A stretch of DNA of 5,297 nt from an uncultured Propioniciclava sp. (GTDB lineage: Bacteria; Actinomycetota; Actinomycetes; Propionibacteriales; Propionibacteriaceae): contig CALMPQ010000284.1 in assembly GCA_937872005.1 (NCBI GenBank), positions 1 through 5,297 of the forward strand, in the 5' to 3' direction. The notes beneath the pieces were generated by a model. It ran no database searches. It had not been told where the DNA came from and saw only the letters and a list, made by a program, of their open reading frames with translations. This document shows positions 1 through 5,297 of this stretch, piece after piece (the stretch's first letter is position 1; each line of letters opens with the position of its first letter). The position numbers and the translations under genes are program-made.

Positions 1-316
1 AGATCGTCAAGTCCGGCGGCGAGCGAGTTCTGTCCGATAATGCACCTTATGACATCTTGTTGGCGGTGGGCGGTCCCCCTTCGACCTTCTGACGGCGAGA
101 ACTTCGTACCTGCGGACCGGGTCGGTCGAAAGCCGGAACTGCTCTGCTGACACTCGACGCCGGGTCGGGCCGGTTGGCACGGTCGAGTGGCAGCCCACCA
201 GTGGCCCGGACGCCGCGGGGTCGCCTCGGGCAGAGCACGCCCTTGGTGGCGTTGCGGACCAGCGTCGTCGACACCTGCGCCGCGGCGCGCGCGGTGCGAA
301 GTGACAGGATGGCCCC
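1..316. other. Left-edge stretch without a convincing gene
   Basis: I see no supported gene in these 316 bases. A frame open from base 3 ends in TGA at 90-92 and could be the last 29 codons of a protein that starts outside the window. Its peptide, containing SGGERVLSDNAPYD, is not one I recognise. Its third positions begin G/C-rich but become mixed after about ten codons, so it may be decayed or non-coding. Bases 93-316 show no reading frame with protein-like composition on either strand. The longer open frames there are rich in R, P and S and only mirror the neighbouring S4 gene or the GC bias. Any promoter for the S4 gene should lie in the last 100 bases, but no clear -35/-10 pair was seen. 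Confidence 0.55.
31..54. other. Interrupted dyad resembling a serine-resolvase site
   Basis: The segment begins TGTCCGATAA and ends TTATGACA, so the outer four bases (TGTC/GACA) are inverted and the inner ATAA/TTAT pair is inverted with a two-base offset. From memory, half-sites bound by Tn3/gamma-delta-type serine resolvases begin TGTCYGATA, and bases 31-39 match that. The local AT content is higher than the surroundings. No recombinase gene is visible in the window, so this could be a remnant of an element to the left, a regulator site or chance. Confidence 0.25.
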
Positions 317-550
317 ATGGACATCTTCGAGCTCGACGGCATGATCCGGCTGGGCCAGTTCCTGAAGCTCGCCAACCTGGCCGAGTCGGGCGCCCACGCC
401 CGGGAGCTCATCCTGGCCGGCGAGGTGCTGGTCGACGGCGAGGTCGAGACCCGGCGCGGGCGCCAACTCGTTGGTGGCGAGGTCGTCGAGGTGGGTGGGC
501 AGGCCGTCAGGCTCGCGTCCGATATCGGACCGAGGGCGTCCGACATCTGA
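317..550 (+). CDS. Small S4-domain RNA-binding protein (YbcJ-like)
   Basis: This 77-residue protein is essentially one S4 domain, the small RNA-binding fold also found in ribosomal protein S4, pseudouridine synthases and heat-shock protein 15. Residues about 8-60 carry the pattern IRLGQFLKLANLAESG, then AHARELILAGEVLVDGE and a closing beta strand near GGEVVEVGG, as in stand-alone COG2501/S4_2 proteins of about 70-80 residues. It probably binds structured RNA in the cytoplasm; the target is unknown. The ATG at 317 is chosen because the S4 fold begins immediately after it and AGGAT (306-310) sits six bases upstream as a modest ribosome binding site. The C-terminal tail, LASDIGPRASDI, is encoded by a 21-bp tandem repeat and falls outside the domain. 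It is transcribed alone, convergent with the sigma operon. Family assignment is firm; cellular role is not. Confidence 0.88.
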   Translation: MDIFELDGMIRLGQFLKLANLAESGAHARELILAGEVLVDGEVETRRGRQLVGGEVVEVGGQAVRLASDIGPRASDI

Positions 551-559
551 CCGAGGGAA
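518..559 (+). repeat. 21-bp imperfect tandem duplication at the S4 gene end
   Basis: Copies 518-538 and 539-559 agree at 17 of 21 positions, and both contain GACCGAGGG near the end. The first copy encodes SDIGPRA; in the second, a G-to-T difference turns GGA into the TGA stop. The first copy also overlaps a perfect 14-bp palindrome, GTCCGATATCGGAC, at 517-530. The duplication therefore shapes the last residues of the S4 protein, and it may be a slippage product or a repeated binding site. Confidence 0.8.
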
Positions 560-560
560 T

Positions 561-592
561 GTCCTGGTGATCCACGGGTGGATCACCAGGAC
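561..592. terminator. Perfect 15-bp inverted repeat, likely bidirectional terminator
   Basis: The arm GTCCTGGTGATCCAC is followed by two G bases and its exact reverse complement, so RNA from either strand can form a long hairpin; in practice the loop would open to at least four bases. It lies 11 bases after the S4 stop and 20 bases beyond the stop of the convergent minus-strand membrane gene, the expected place for a shared terminator. There is no T-tract on either side, which is common for actinobacterial terminators but leaves room for other roles. Confidence 0.75.
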
Positions 593-611
593 GTGGGCAG
601 CACCCCTCCAC

Positions 612-1655
612 TCAGCCGTTCACCGGGACGACGTCGGCCAGGACCGTGCCATCGTCGAGGGTGACGCTGAAGCGGACGTCGGGGAACTCGCCCGCCACGG
701 GTTCGGCGGCCGGCCACTCGGCCACGAACATGTCGTTGCGCACCTGGGCTACGGTGTCGCCCCCCTCGGAGTGGACGGTCACGCCCACGACCCGGGAGCC
801 GACCAAGCCCTCGGCGAACCCGAACGGGCCGCCGCTGCCGGCACCGACGCCCACCGACACGCGACCCAGCTCGGTCGGCCCGGGCAGGCGCATCTCGGGT
901 CGGGAGTGGTGGTCGTGCAGGACCGTCCCGTCGACCAGGGTCACGTCGACGCGCATGTCGAGGCCTGCGGGCTCGCTCGACACGGTGCGGTTCAGCGGCC
1001 ACCAGGCGACGTATTCACCCTTGGCGAGCGTGGCCGTGATCGTGCGCCCCTCGGTGCGGATGGCCACAGAAGCGACCTCGCCACCTACCCGGCCGCGCGT
1101 GAACCCGTAGCTGCCGCCGCTCCCGCTCTGGACGCCCACGCCGTTCACCTCCGCCTCCCGCGGGCCGAGCGGCGGGCCTTCCGCTCCCTTGCCGCCCGTG
1201 CCGCCGCCGACCTTGCCGGTGTCGGCGTCCGCCAGGCACTCGGCGGTGCCGTCCTCACCGCGCAGGGCGACGAACACGTGGCCACCGCGCTGCTCTGCCA
1301 CCTGCACGGTGCCGCCGTACCCCAGCATGGAGCGGCAATTGTCGGCGACCTTCTCGGCCAAGGCGGCGGGCACTGGGCTCGGTTCGGCGGTCCAGTCGGC
1401 GTAGGCCTTGGTCACGAACGGGTTCCAGGGCGAGACGAACGCCGCACCCGCCAGCACGGACGCCGCGGCGGCCGGGACGAGCCAGCGCGCCACCCTCGAT
1501 CGAGGCCGCAGCGGGAGCACGGTCGCGGAAGTGTCCGCGGCGACCAGCGAGTCGAGCAGCGCGTCCGCGCGGGCGGACTGGTCTGCGGTCAGGGTGGCCG
1601 GGGCGGCGTCCATGCCGCGCAGGACGTCGTCGAGGGGGTCGTGGGTGGTGTTCAT
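612..1655 (-). CDS. Single-pass membrane protein, probable anti-sigma factor
   Basis: This 347-residue protein is cotranscribed with the sigma gene: its ATG overlaps the sigma stop codon (ATGA, 1652-1655), implying translational coupling. GGAGGAGATC (1661-1670) is a strong ribosome binding site and fixes the start. Residues 1-55 are a hydrophilic, presumably cytoplasmic segment; residues 56-77 (ARWLVPAAAASVLAGAAFV) form one membrane helix; the remaining 270 residues would be outside the cell. That part begins with a segment holding the only two cysteines (C107 and C140, which could pair), then a Gly-rich linker near 149-163, then two copies of a module of about 75 residues. The cytoplasmic part lacks the HxxxCxxC zinc motif of the common anti-sigma fold, so the anti-sigma role rests on gene order and topology. 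I do not recognise the extracytoplasmic module. A signalling or cell-envelope role independent of sigma binding is the alternative. Confidence 0.8.
   Translation of the reverse strand: MNTTHDPLDDVLRGMDAAPATLTADQSARADALLDSLVAADTSATVLPLRPRSRVARWLVPAAAASVLAGAAFVSPWNPFVTKAYADWTAEPSPVPAALAEKVADNCRSMLGYGGTVQVAEQRGGHVFVALRGEDGTAECLADADTGKVGGGTGGKGAEGPPLGPREAEVNGVGVQSGSGGSYGFTRGRVGGEVASVAIRTEGRTITATLAKGEYVAWWPLNRTVSSEPAGLDMRVDVTLVDGTVLHDHHSRPEMRLPGPTELGRVSVGVGAGSGGPFGFAEGLVGSRVVGVTVHSEGGDTVAQVRNDMFVAEWPAAEPVAGEFPDVRFSVTLDDGTVLADVVPVNG
633..1139 (-). repeat. Internal protein-domain duplication (two modules)
   Basis: Residues 173-248 (bases 912-1139) and 268-341 (bases 633-854) of the putative anti-sigma protein align along their length. 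The core is VGVxxGSGGxxGF, followed by GxVGxxVxxVxxxxEG, a V/F-V-A-x-W-P motif and a closing VTLxDGTVLxD. Sixteen of the first 31 aligned residues are identical, with only small gaps later. A linker of 19 residues separates the copies. The pattern suggests two beta-rich extracytoplasmic modules arising by tandem duplication of one ancestral unit. Confidence 0.85.
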
Positions 1656-2194
1656 GGGTGGATCTCCTCCAGGTGTGGGCTGGCCGGGGCGACGCCGAGG
1701 TGGCGGCGCAACGCGGCTCGGGCGCGGGACTGGCGGACGCGGTACGCGCCCGGGCTGATCCCCAGGACGGCCGCAGCCTGACCGGAGGTCAACTGCTCGA
1801 ACACGGTGAGAGCAAGTACCTCCTGATCGGCTGCGGGGAGCCGGTGCCAGGCTTGCGCGACGTCGAGGCGTCCGACTGCCGCGTCGGCGGCATCGGGCGT
1901 GACTCCCCCGCCGAGTGCTGCCGCGCCGGCGAGACGGACGGCCAGTGCGTCCTGGCGTCGTGCGCCCCGGTGTGCGTTGAGGAGCTGGTTGCGGGCGATG
2001 CCGAACAACCAGGCCCGGGCGTCGTCGAGGGCGACCGGGAGGTCGGCCACGCGGCGCCACGCCACCAGGAAGGTCTCGGCCACGACGTCCTCGGCCAGGT
2101 CGGGCGAGGTGCGGCGCAGCACGAAGCGCAGGACGTCGGGGTGGGCGGCCCGGAAGAGGATCCGGAACCGCTCGGCGTCAGCAAACCTGTTCAC
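1652..2194 (-). CDS. ECF-type RNA polymerase sigma factor
   Basis: The 180-residue product has the two-domain plan of extracytoplasmic-function sigma factors, which direct RNA polymerase core to a small stress or signal regulon. Region 2 spans about residues 14-80, with PDLAEDVVAETFLVAWRR (31-48) in the core-binding part and ARAWLFGIARNQLLNAHR (59-76) in the -10-recognising part. Region 4 spans about 110-166, with a helix-turn-helix around LTSGQAAAVLGISPGAYRVR (135-154) for -35 contact. Region 3 is absent, as expected. I chose the GTG at 2192-2194, preceded by AGGA seven bases upstream; an in-frame GTG at 2231-2233 would add 13 residues (193 in total) that do not look like part of the fold. 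There is no long C-terminal extension, so it is not an ECF41-type or SnoaL-fused sigma. The downstream overlapping membrane gene is its likely antagonist. The subgroup and target promoters cannot be read from the window. Confidence 0.93.
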   Translation of the reverse strand: MNRFADAERFRILFRAAHPDVLRFVLRRTSPDLAEDVVAETFLVAWRRVADLPVALDDARAWLFGIARNQLLNAHRGARRQDALAVRLAGAAALGGGVTPDAADAAVGRLDVAQAWHRLPAADQEVLALTVFEQLTSGQAAAVLGISPGAYRVRQSRARAALRRHLGVAPASPHLEEIHP

Positions 2195-2234
2195 ACCATG
2201 GTCCTGTCCGGCCGGGGCGCCGGTGTTACACACC
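2195..2234 (-). promoter_or_regulatory. Gap before sigma gene with possible internal promoter
   Basis: Between the permease stop and the preferred sigma start are 40 bases. On the minus strand they begin with a TGTAAC element (2231-2226), reminiscent of ECF -35 boxes that end in AAC, followed about 17 bases later by ACAGGA just upstream of the start. A canonical CGTC-type -10 is not present, so autoregulation by the sigma factor is only a possibility. The segment also contains the short inverted pair CCGGC/GCCGG. Confidence 0.2.
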
Positions 2235-2987
2235 TCACCCCAGCACCGCCGTGAGCCCCTTGACGATGGTCAGCGCGCCCCCCACGCCCGCGAGCCCGAT
2301 CGCCAGCCGGGACGCCGCGGCCTTCGACACCCGGTGGTCCAGCCATGCCCCCAGGCCGATCCCGATGACCACGAGCACCAGCAGGCCCGGCAGGATGACG
2401 ACCAGCTCCCCCGGCGTCCCGACGGACGCCCCGCCGACCAGCTTGCCGACGAGCGAGCCGATCCCGATGCACAGGAACACCGGCTGCATGGTGGCGGCGA
2501 AACGGGCCTGGTCCCAGCGCGTCATGCGCGAGTAGACCACCATGGCGGGGGCGGCGATGCCGGCCACCGCGTTGAAGAAGCCACCCAGGAAGCCGGCCGG
2601 CACGACCCCGACACGCCGCGACACCTCGGGCAGGCGCTCGGCGAACACGGCCACACCCAGGCCCAGCAGCACGACGGAGCCGACGACCAGGCTCAACACG
2701 CCGTGGAACAGGACCGTCGACAGCCAGGCCCCCAGCGCCACGCCGGGCAACGCGGTGGCGACGATCACCGCGGCGTGCCGCCATTCCACCAGCCGACGCA
2801 CGGAGAGCATGATCAGGAACGCGCTGATCGGCGTGGTCAGGTTCGTGAGCATGACGCCCTGCAGCGGGCCGAACAGCAGGGTCAGTCCCGGGGCGAGGAC
2901 GAGGCCGACCCCGGTCCCCGAGACGCGCTGCAGCACCGTCCCGACGAGGACGGCCACCGCGGCCACGGCGAGCACCACGGGATCCAT
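2235..2987 (-). CDS. TSUP (TauE/SafE family) membrane permease
   Basis: This 250-residue, very hydrophobic protein fits the sulfite exporter TauE/SafE (TSUP) family, whose members move sulfite, sulfonates or related small anions across the cytoplasmic membrane. About eight membrane segments can be drawn, roughly at 3-20, 24-40, 44-63, 71-90, 95-115, 127-150, 163-185 and 193-248 (the last span may hold two). The two family half-repeats are visible: a Gly-rich stretch near VSGTGVGLVLAPGL (22-35), and its counterpart GFLGGFFNAVAGIAAPAMVVY (132-152). Length is typical. The ATG at 2985-2987 is supported by GGAGGA upstream (spacing about seven bases). It lies 21 bases after the DUF1846 stop and upstream of the sigma gene, so it is probably cotranscribed with both. 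The substrate cannot be deduced; no sulfur-metabolism enzyme is seen nearby. Confidence 0.9.
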   Translation of the reverse strand: MDPVVLAVAAVAVLVGTVLQRVSGTGVGLVLAPGLTLLFGPLQGVMLTNLTTPISAFLIMLSVRRLVEWRHAAVIVATALPGVALGAWLSTVLFHGVLSLVVGSVVLLGLGVAVFAERLPEVSRRVGVVPAGFLGGFFNAVAGIAAPAMVVYSRMTRWDQARFAATMQPVFLCIGIGSLVGKLVGGASVGTPGELVVILPGLLVLVVIGIGLGAWLDHRVSKAAASRLAIGLAGVGGALTIVKGLTAVLG

Positions 2988-3008
2988 CGGCCCATCCTCC
3001 CCGGGGCG

Positions 3009-4499
3009 TCAGCGCTTTCGGTACAGGCGCGCGTGCTGGTAGACGGGCTCGCTGGTGACGTTCACCCCGAGGTTGCGGAAGATCCCCTCGTCCACCGGCC
3101 CGAGGATGGTCGTGGTGTGCACGTCGCACCCCTCGAGCTGGTGCAACTCGGCGCGCGCACGCCGCGCGTTCTCGTCGGAGTTCGCGCTCACCGACAAGGC
3201 GATGAGCACCTCGTCGGTGTGCAGGCGCGGGTTGCGGCTGCCCAGGTGCTTGGTCTTCAGGGTCTGGATCGCCTCGATCGTCTCGGTGGCGAGCAGCTTC
3301 ACCTCGGGGTCAATGCCGGCCAGGGCCTTGAGGGCGTCCAGCAGCATCGCCGAGCAGTTGCCCAGCAGCGGGGAGGTCTTGCCGGTCACGATGCGTCCGT
3401 CGGGCAGCTCGATCGCGGACGCCGGCGCCTTCGTCCGGCGCTCCAGCTCCAGGGCGGGCTGGACGACGGGGCGGTCCTCCTTGACGACACCGAGGCTGCC
3501 CAGGATGAGCGCCAGGCGGTCGGACTGGGTCGGCTCCAGTTCCTCGCGGCGCTCGTGGACGAGAGCCTTGTAGTAGCGCCGGATCACCTCCTGGCGGGAC
3601 GCCTCGCGGCACACCTCGTCGTCGCTGATGCACAACCCGGCCATGTTGACGCCCATGTCGGTGGGCGACAGGTAGGGCGAGGCCCCCAGCACGCGCTCGA
3701 ACAGCGCCTTGAGCACGGGGAACACCTCGACGTCACGGTTGTAGTTGACGACCTGTTCGCCATAGGCGGCGAGGTGGAAGGGGTCGATCATGTTCACGTC
3801 GTCGAGGTCGACGGTGGCCGCCTCGTAGGCGACGTTGACCGGGTGGTCCAGGGGCAGGTTCCAGATCGGGAAGGTCTCGAACTTCGCATAACCCGAGGAG
3901 ATCCCCCGCTGGTGGTCGTGGTAGACCTGCGACAGGCAGGTGGCCATCTTGCCGCTGCCCGGCCCCGGCGCCGTCACGACGACGACATCGCGGCTGGTCT
4001 CGACGTACTCGTTGCGGCCGTACCCCTGCTCGCTGACGATGTTGACGACGTCGTGGGGGTACCCCTTGATCGGGAAGTGCCGGAACACGTGCAGGCCGAG
4101 CCGCTCCAGCTTGCGCCGGAACGCCTTCGCCGGGCGGTTGTCGTCGCTCCACTGCGTCATGACGACGCTGCCGACGAGGAAGCCCCGGCCGCGGAACTCG
4201 TCGATCAGGCGGAGCGTGTCGGCGTCGTAGCCGATGCCGAGGTCGGCGCGCACCTTGTTGCGCGCGAGGTCCTGGGCGCTGATCACGACGACGATCTCCA
4301 CGTCGTCGACGATCCGCTCGAGCATCTGGATCTTGTTGTCCGGCAGGAACCCCGGCAACACGCGGGAGGCGTGCATGTCGTCGAACAGCTTGCCCCCGAA
4401 CTCGAGGTAGAGCTTGCCGCCGAACTTCTCGCGCCGGGCCTCGATGTGCTCCGACTGGAGGGCGACGTACTTCTCGCGGTCGAACCCGATCCTGCGCAT
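3009..4499 (-). CDS. DUF1846 family protein with P-loop-like motif
   Basis: The 496-residue protein matches the DUF1846 family in length (about 490-500) and in sequence. Recognisable parts are the N-terminal [20 protein letters not shown] and [21 protein letters not shown] (to residue 50), [19 protein letters not shown] (114-132), the phosphate-binding-like [15 protein letters not shown] (177-191), [21 protein letters not shown] (236-256), [13 protein letters not shown] (368-380) and a C-terminal part with LHTDEVL (426-432). No signal peptide or membrane segment is present, so it is cytoplasmic. The GPGSGK sequence suggests nucleotide or phosphate binding, but the reaction is, to my knowledge, unassigned. 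The ATG at 4497-4499 has GGGGGAGAG directly upstream and begins at the usual family N-terminus. It is the first gene of the minus-strand block, with the permease 21 bases behind it. The protein appears complete and undamaged. Confidence 0.92.
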   Translation of the reverse strand: MRRIGFDREKYVALQSEHIEARREKFGGKLYLEFGGKLFDDMHASRVLPGFLPDNKIQMLERIVDDVEIVVVISAQDLARNKVRADLGIGYDADTLRLIDEFRGRGFLVGSVVMTQWSDDNRPAKAFRRKLERLGLHVFRHFPIKGYPHDVVNIVSEQGYGRNEYVETSRDVVVVTAPGPGSGKMATCLSQVYHDHQRGISSGYAKFETFPIWNLPLDHPVNVAYEAATVDLDDVNMIDPFHLAAYGEQVVNYNRDVEVFPVLKALFERVLGASPYLSPTDMGVNMAGLCISDDEVCREASRQEVIRRYYKALVHERREELEPTQSDRLALILGSLGVVKEDRPVVQPALELERRTKAPASAIELPDGRIVTGKTSPLLGNCSAMLLDALKALAGIDPEVKLLATETIEAIQTLKTKHLGSRNPRLHTDEVLIALSVSANSDENARRARAELHQLEGCDVHTTTILGPVDEGIFRNLGVNVTSEPVYQHARLYRKR

Positions 4500-4609
4500 C
4501 TCTCCCCCACCTCGACTGGACGCCGAGAGCCTACCCGGTCCCGGGGTGGGCCTCCCCCGTAGGAGGCCGCCCCTGTTGGGCCCGGACGCGCGGGACCTAC
4601 CGTTGCGCC
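4500..4609. promoter_or_regulatory. Divergent promoter region
   Basis: These 110 bases separate two divergently transcribed genes and must hold both promoters. Toward the + gene, TTGGGC (4576-4581), a 16-base spacer and TACCGT (4598-4603) form a plausible -35/-10 pair; the -10 ends six bases before the ATG at 4610. With no good ribosome binding site there, this suggests a leaderless mRNA. Toward the minus block, TAGGCT (4533-4528) fits the TANNNT -10 pattern, but no -35 match was found. These assignments are by eye. Confidence 0.4.
4543..4573. repeat. Inverted repeat in the divergent region, candidate operator
   Basis: GGCCTCC (4549-4555) and GGAGGCC (4562-4568) are exact inverted arms around a six-base centre, CCCGTA. 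Outer GGGG (4543-4546) and CCCC (4570-4573) extend the dyad with a one-base asymmetry. Its position upstream of both divergent starts, overlapping the likely -35 zones, suits an operator for a dimeric regulator. High local G+C makes chance dyads more likely. Confidence 0.4.
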
Positions 4610-5297
4610 ATGAAGGGCACCCGGTCGCTGTGGTGGCGCGTTCCCCCCGTCCTGCTCTCGGCGTACCTCATGGGCTTCCTCGGGGCCATGGTCGGTGGGC
4701 GGGTCGGGTTCGCGCTGGCCCCGGCGACCAACGACTTCACCGGGTTGGCGTGGGTGGTCATCGGCGTCACGATCGGGGTGGGCGTGAGCGCGCTCCCCAC
4801 GGCTTTCATCGCCGCAGGACTCGGCTTCCGGTGGCTCTTCGCCCCGGTCATGCTGGCGGTGGCGGGCGCCGGGCTCCTGGCCTCCCCGCACTACCGCGAC
4901 GCACTCATCCCCTGTCTCGCGGTCGCGCCCGTCATCGGGCTGGCTGCCGGCCTGCCGGTCCGGTGGTGGAGCCGGGTGCTGGCCACCCTGGTCCTGACCG
5001 GGTCGGTGGCCACGTACGTCGTGCAGGTCGAGCAGGCCACGCAGCGCGCCCACACCACCACTCGGGCGGACGCCTTCGCCGATGCGGGGGTCGGCCTCTA
5101 CGCGCCGGCCGACCCCGACGCCCGCCTGAAGTGGGCCGCCACGGACCGCGACCACCGCACCGTCTCCTACAACGCCGAGATCGGCGACCGAGAGTTCGAG
5201 ATCCGTCTGCAGAGCCTGGCGTCCCCGCAGGGCGTCACGTCCTGCACCGTCTGGGGCCGGCCGGGGCAACTCCCCGACGTGTGGGTCTCGACCGAGA
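4610..5297 (+). CDS. Five-helix membrane protein, partial at right edge
   Basis: The frame from ATG 4610 stays open to the window end: 229 complete codons with strong G/C third positions. After a basic N-terminus ([10 protein letters not shown]) there are five hydrophobic segments at about residues 12-36, 45-68, 73-91, 98-115 and 120-138. Basic residues in the loops (R74, and R118 to R122) fit an N-in, C-out topology, placing the region from about 140 onward outside the cell. That region starts with a polar helix-like stretch ([21 protein letters not shown]) and continues as a mixed alpha/beta-looking domain containing [20 protein letters not shown] recognise no family. The start lacks a Shine-Dalgarno sequence but has a TANNNT box six bases upstream, as in leaderless actinobacterial genes; in-frame ATGs at codons 21 and 27 would break the first helix. 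It is divergent from the DUF1846 operon. Reading on the opposite strand gives only low-complexity, charge-rich peptide. Confidence 0.75.
   Translation, partial: MKGTRSLWWRVPPVLLSAYLMGFLGAMVGGRVGFALAPATNDFTGLAWVVIGVTIGVGVSALPTAFIAAGLGFRWLFAPVMLAVAGAGLLASPHYRDALIPCLAVAPVIGLAAGLPVRWWSRVLATLVLTGSVATYVVQVEQATQRAHTTTRADAFADAGVGLYAPADPDARLKWAATDRDHRTVSYNAEIGDREFEIRLQSLASPQGVTSCTVWGRPGQLPDVWVSTE

Noticed and set aside
149..163. Gly-rich stretch of the anti-sigma candidate considered as a repeat array (residue positions)
   Set aside because: It is a short flexible linker with no periodic DNA repeat behind it.
187..570. + strand frame of about 127 codons covering the S4 gene
   Set aside because: It is a different frame over the S4 gene, with an A/R/G-rich product and no recognisable fold.
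7..586. Two minus-strand frames of about 179 codons at the left edge
   Set aside because: Both are largely antisense to the S4 gene, begin within its 3' end or the hairpin, and have no domain-like sequence.
471..1781. + strand frame of about 436 codons opposite the anti-sigma candidate
   Set aside because: It overlaps the S4 gene and its terminator and lies antisense to a gene with a strong ribosome binding site, membrane helix and internal repeats; composition is that of a mirror frame.
612..2060. Longer version of the anti-sigma candidate starting at 2060 (482 residues)
   Set aside because: The extra N-terminal 135 residues lie within the sigma gene in another frame and are R/P-rich; the ATG at 1655 has an excellent ribosome binding site and a stop-start overlap.
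1899..4562. Very long + strand reading frame (about 887 codons) opposite the sigma, permease and DUF1846 genes
   Set aside because: It is antisense to three well-supported families, its product is rich in D, H, R, Q and V without domain-like pattern, and long antisense frames are expected in G/C-biased third-position DNA.
4283..5269. Minus-strand frame of about 328 codons opposite the right-edge membrane gene
   Set aside because: It runs into the DUF1846 gene in the wrong frame and gives a charge-rich low-complexity peptide, while the + frame has regular membrane helices and a strong third-position G/C bias.

Overview
The window looks like chromosome of a high-GC actinobacterium. Every credible gene has a strongly G/C-biased third codon position, and the gene types (a four-base-overlapping ECF sigma/membrane-partner pair, a DUF1846 protein, a TSUP permease, a small stand-alone S4 protein) are common in Actinomycetota. 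A Propionibacteriales or Micrococcales host is plausible, but the sequence alone does not fix the genus. No rRNA, tRNA, CRISPR array or complete mobile element was seen.

Layout. Positions 1-316 hold no convincing gene, only the tail of a possible reading frame and a resolvase-site-like dyad near the left edge. A small S4-type RNA-binding protein follows on the + strand (317-550); its 3' end carries a 21-bp tandem duplication. A perfect 15-bp inverted repeat (561-592) separates it from a convergent block of four minus-strand genes. In transcription order these are a DUF1846 P-loop protein (4499 to 3009), a TauE/SafE-type permease (2987 to 2235), an ECF sigma factor (about 2194 to 1652) and a single-pass membrane protein, probably its anti-sigma partner (1655 to 612). 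Gaps are 21 nt, about 40 nt and a 4-bp overlap, so the block is most simply read as one operon. A divergent intergenic region of 110 bp (4500-4609) with an inverted repeat leads to a + strand five-helix membrane protein that runs off the right edge.

How it may work together (inference). The sigma factor would be held by the cytoplasmic tail of the membrane protein, whose extracytoplasmic part contains two copies of a roughly 75-residue module and could act as the sensor. The permease may move sulfite, an organosulfur compound or another small anion. The DUF1846 protein has a clear P-loop-like motif but no assigned reaction. Nothing in the sequence proves that the four act in one pathway. The shared strand, short gaps and overlap make it the most interesting hypothesis in the window.
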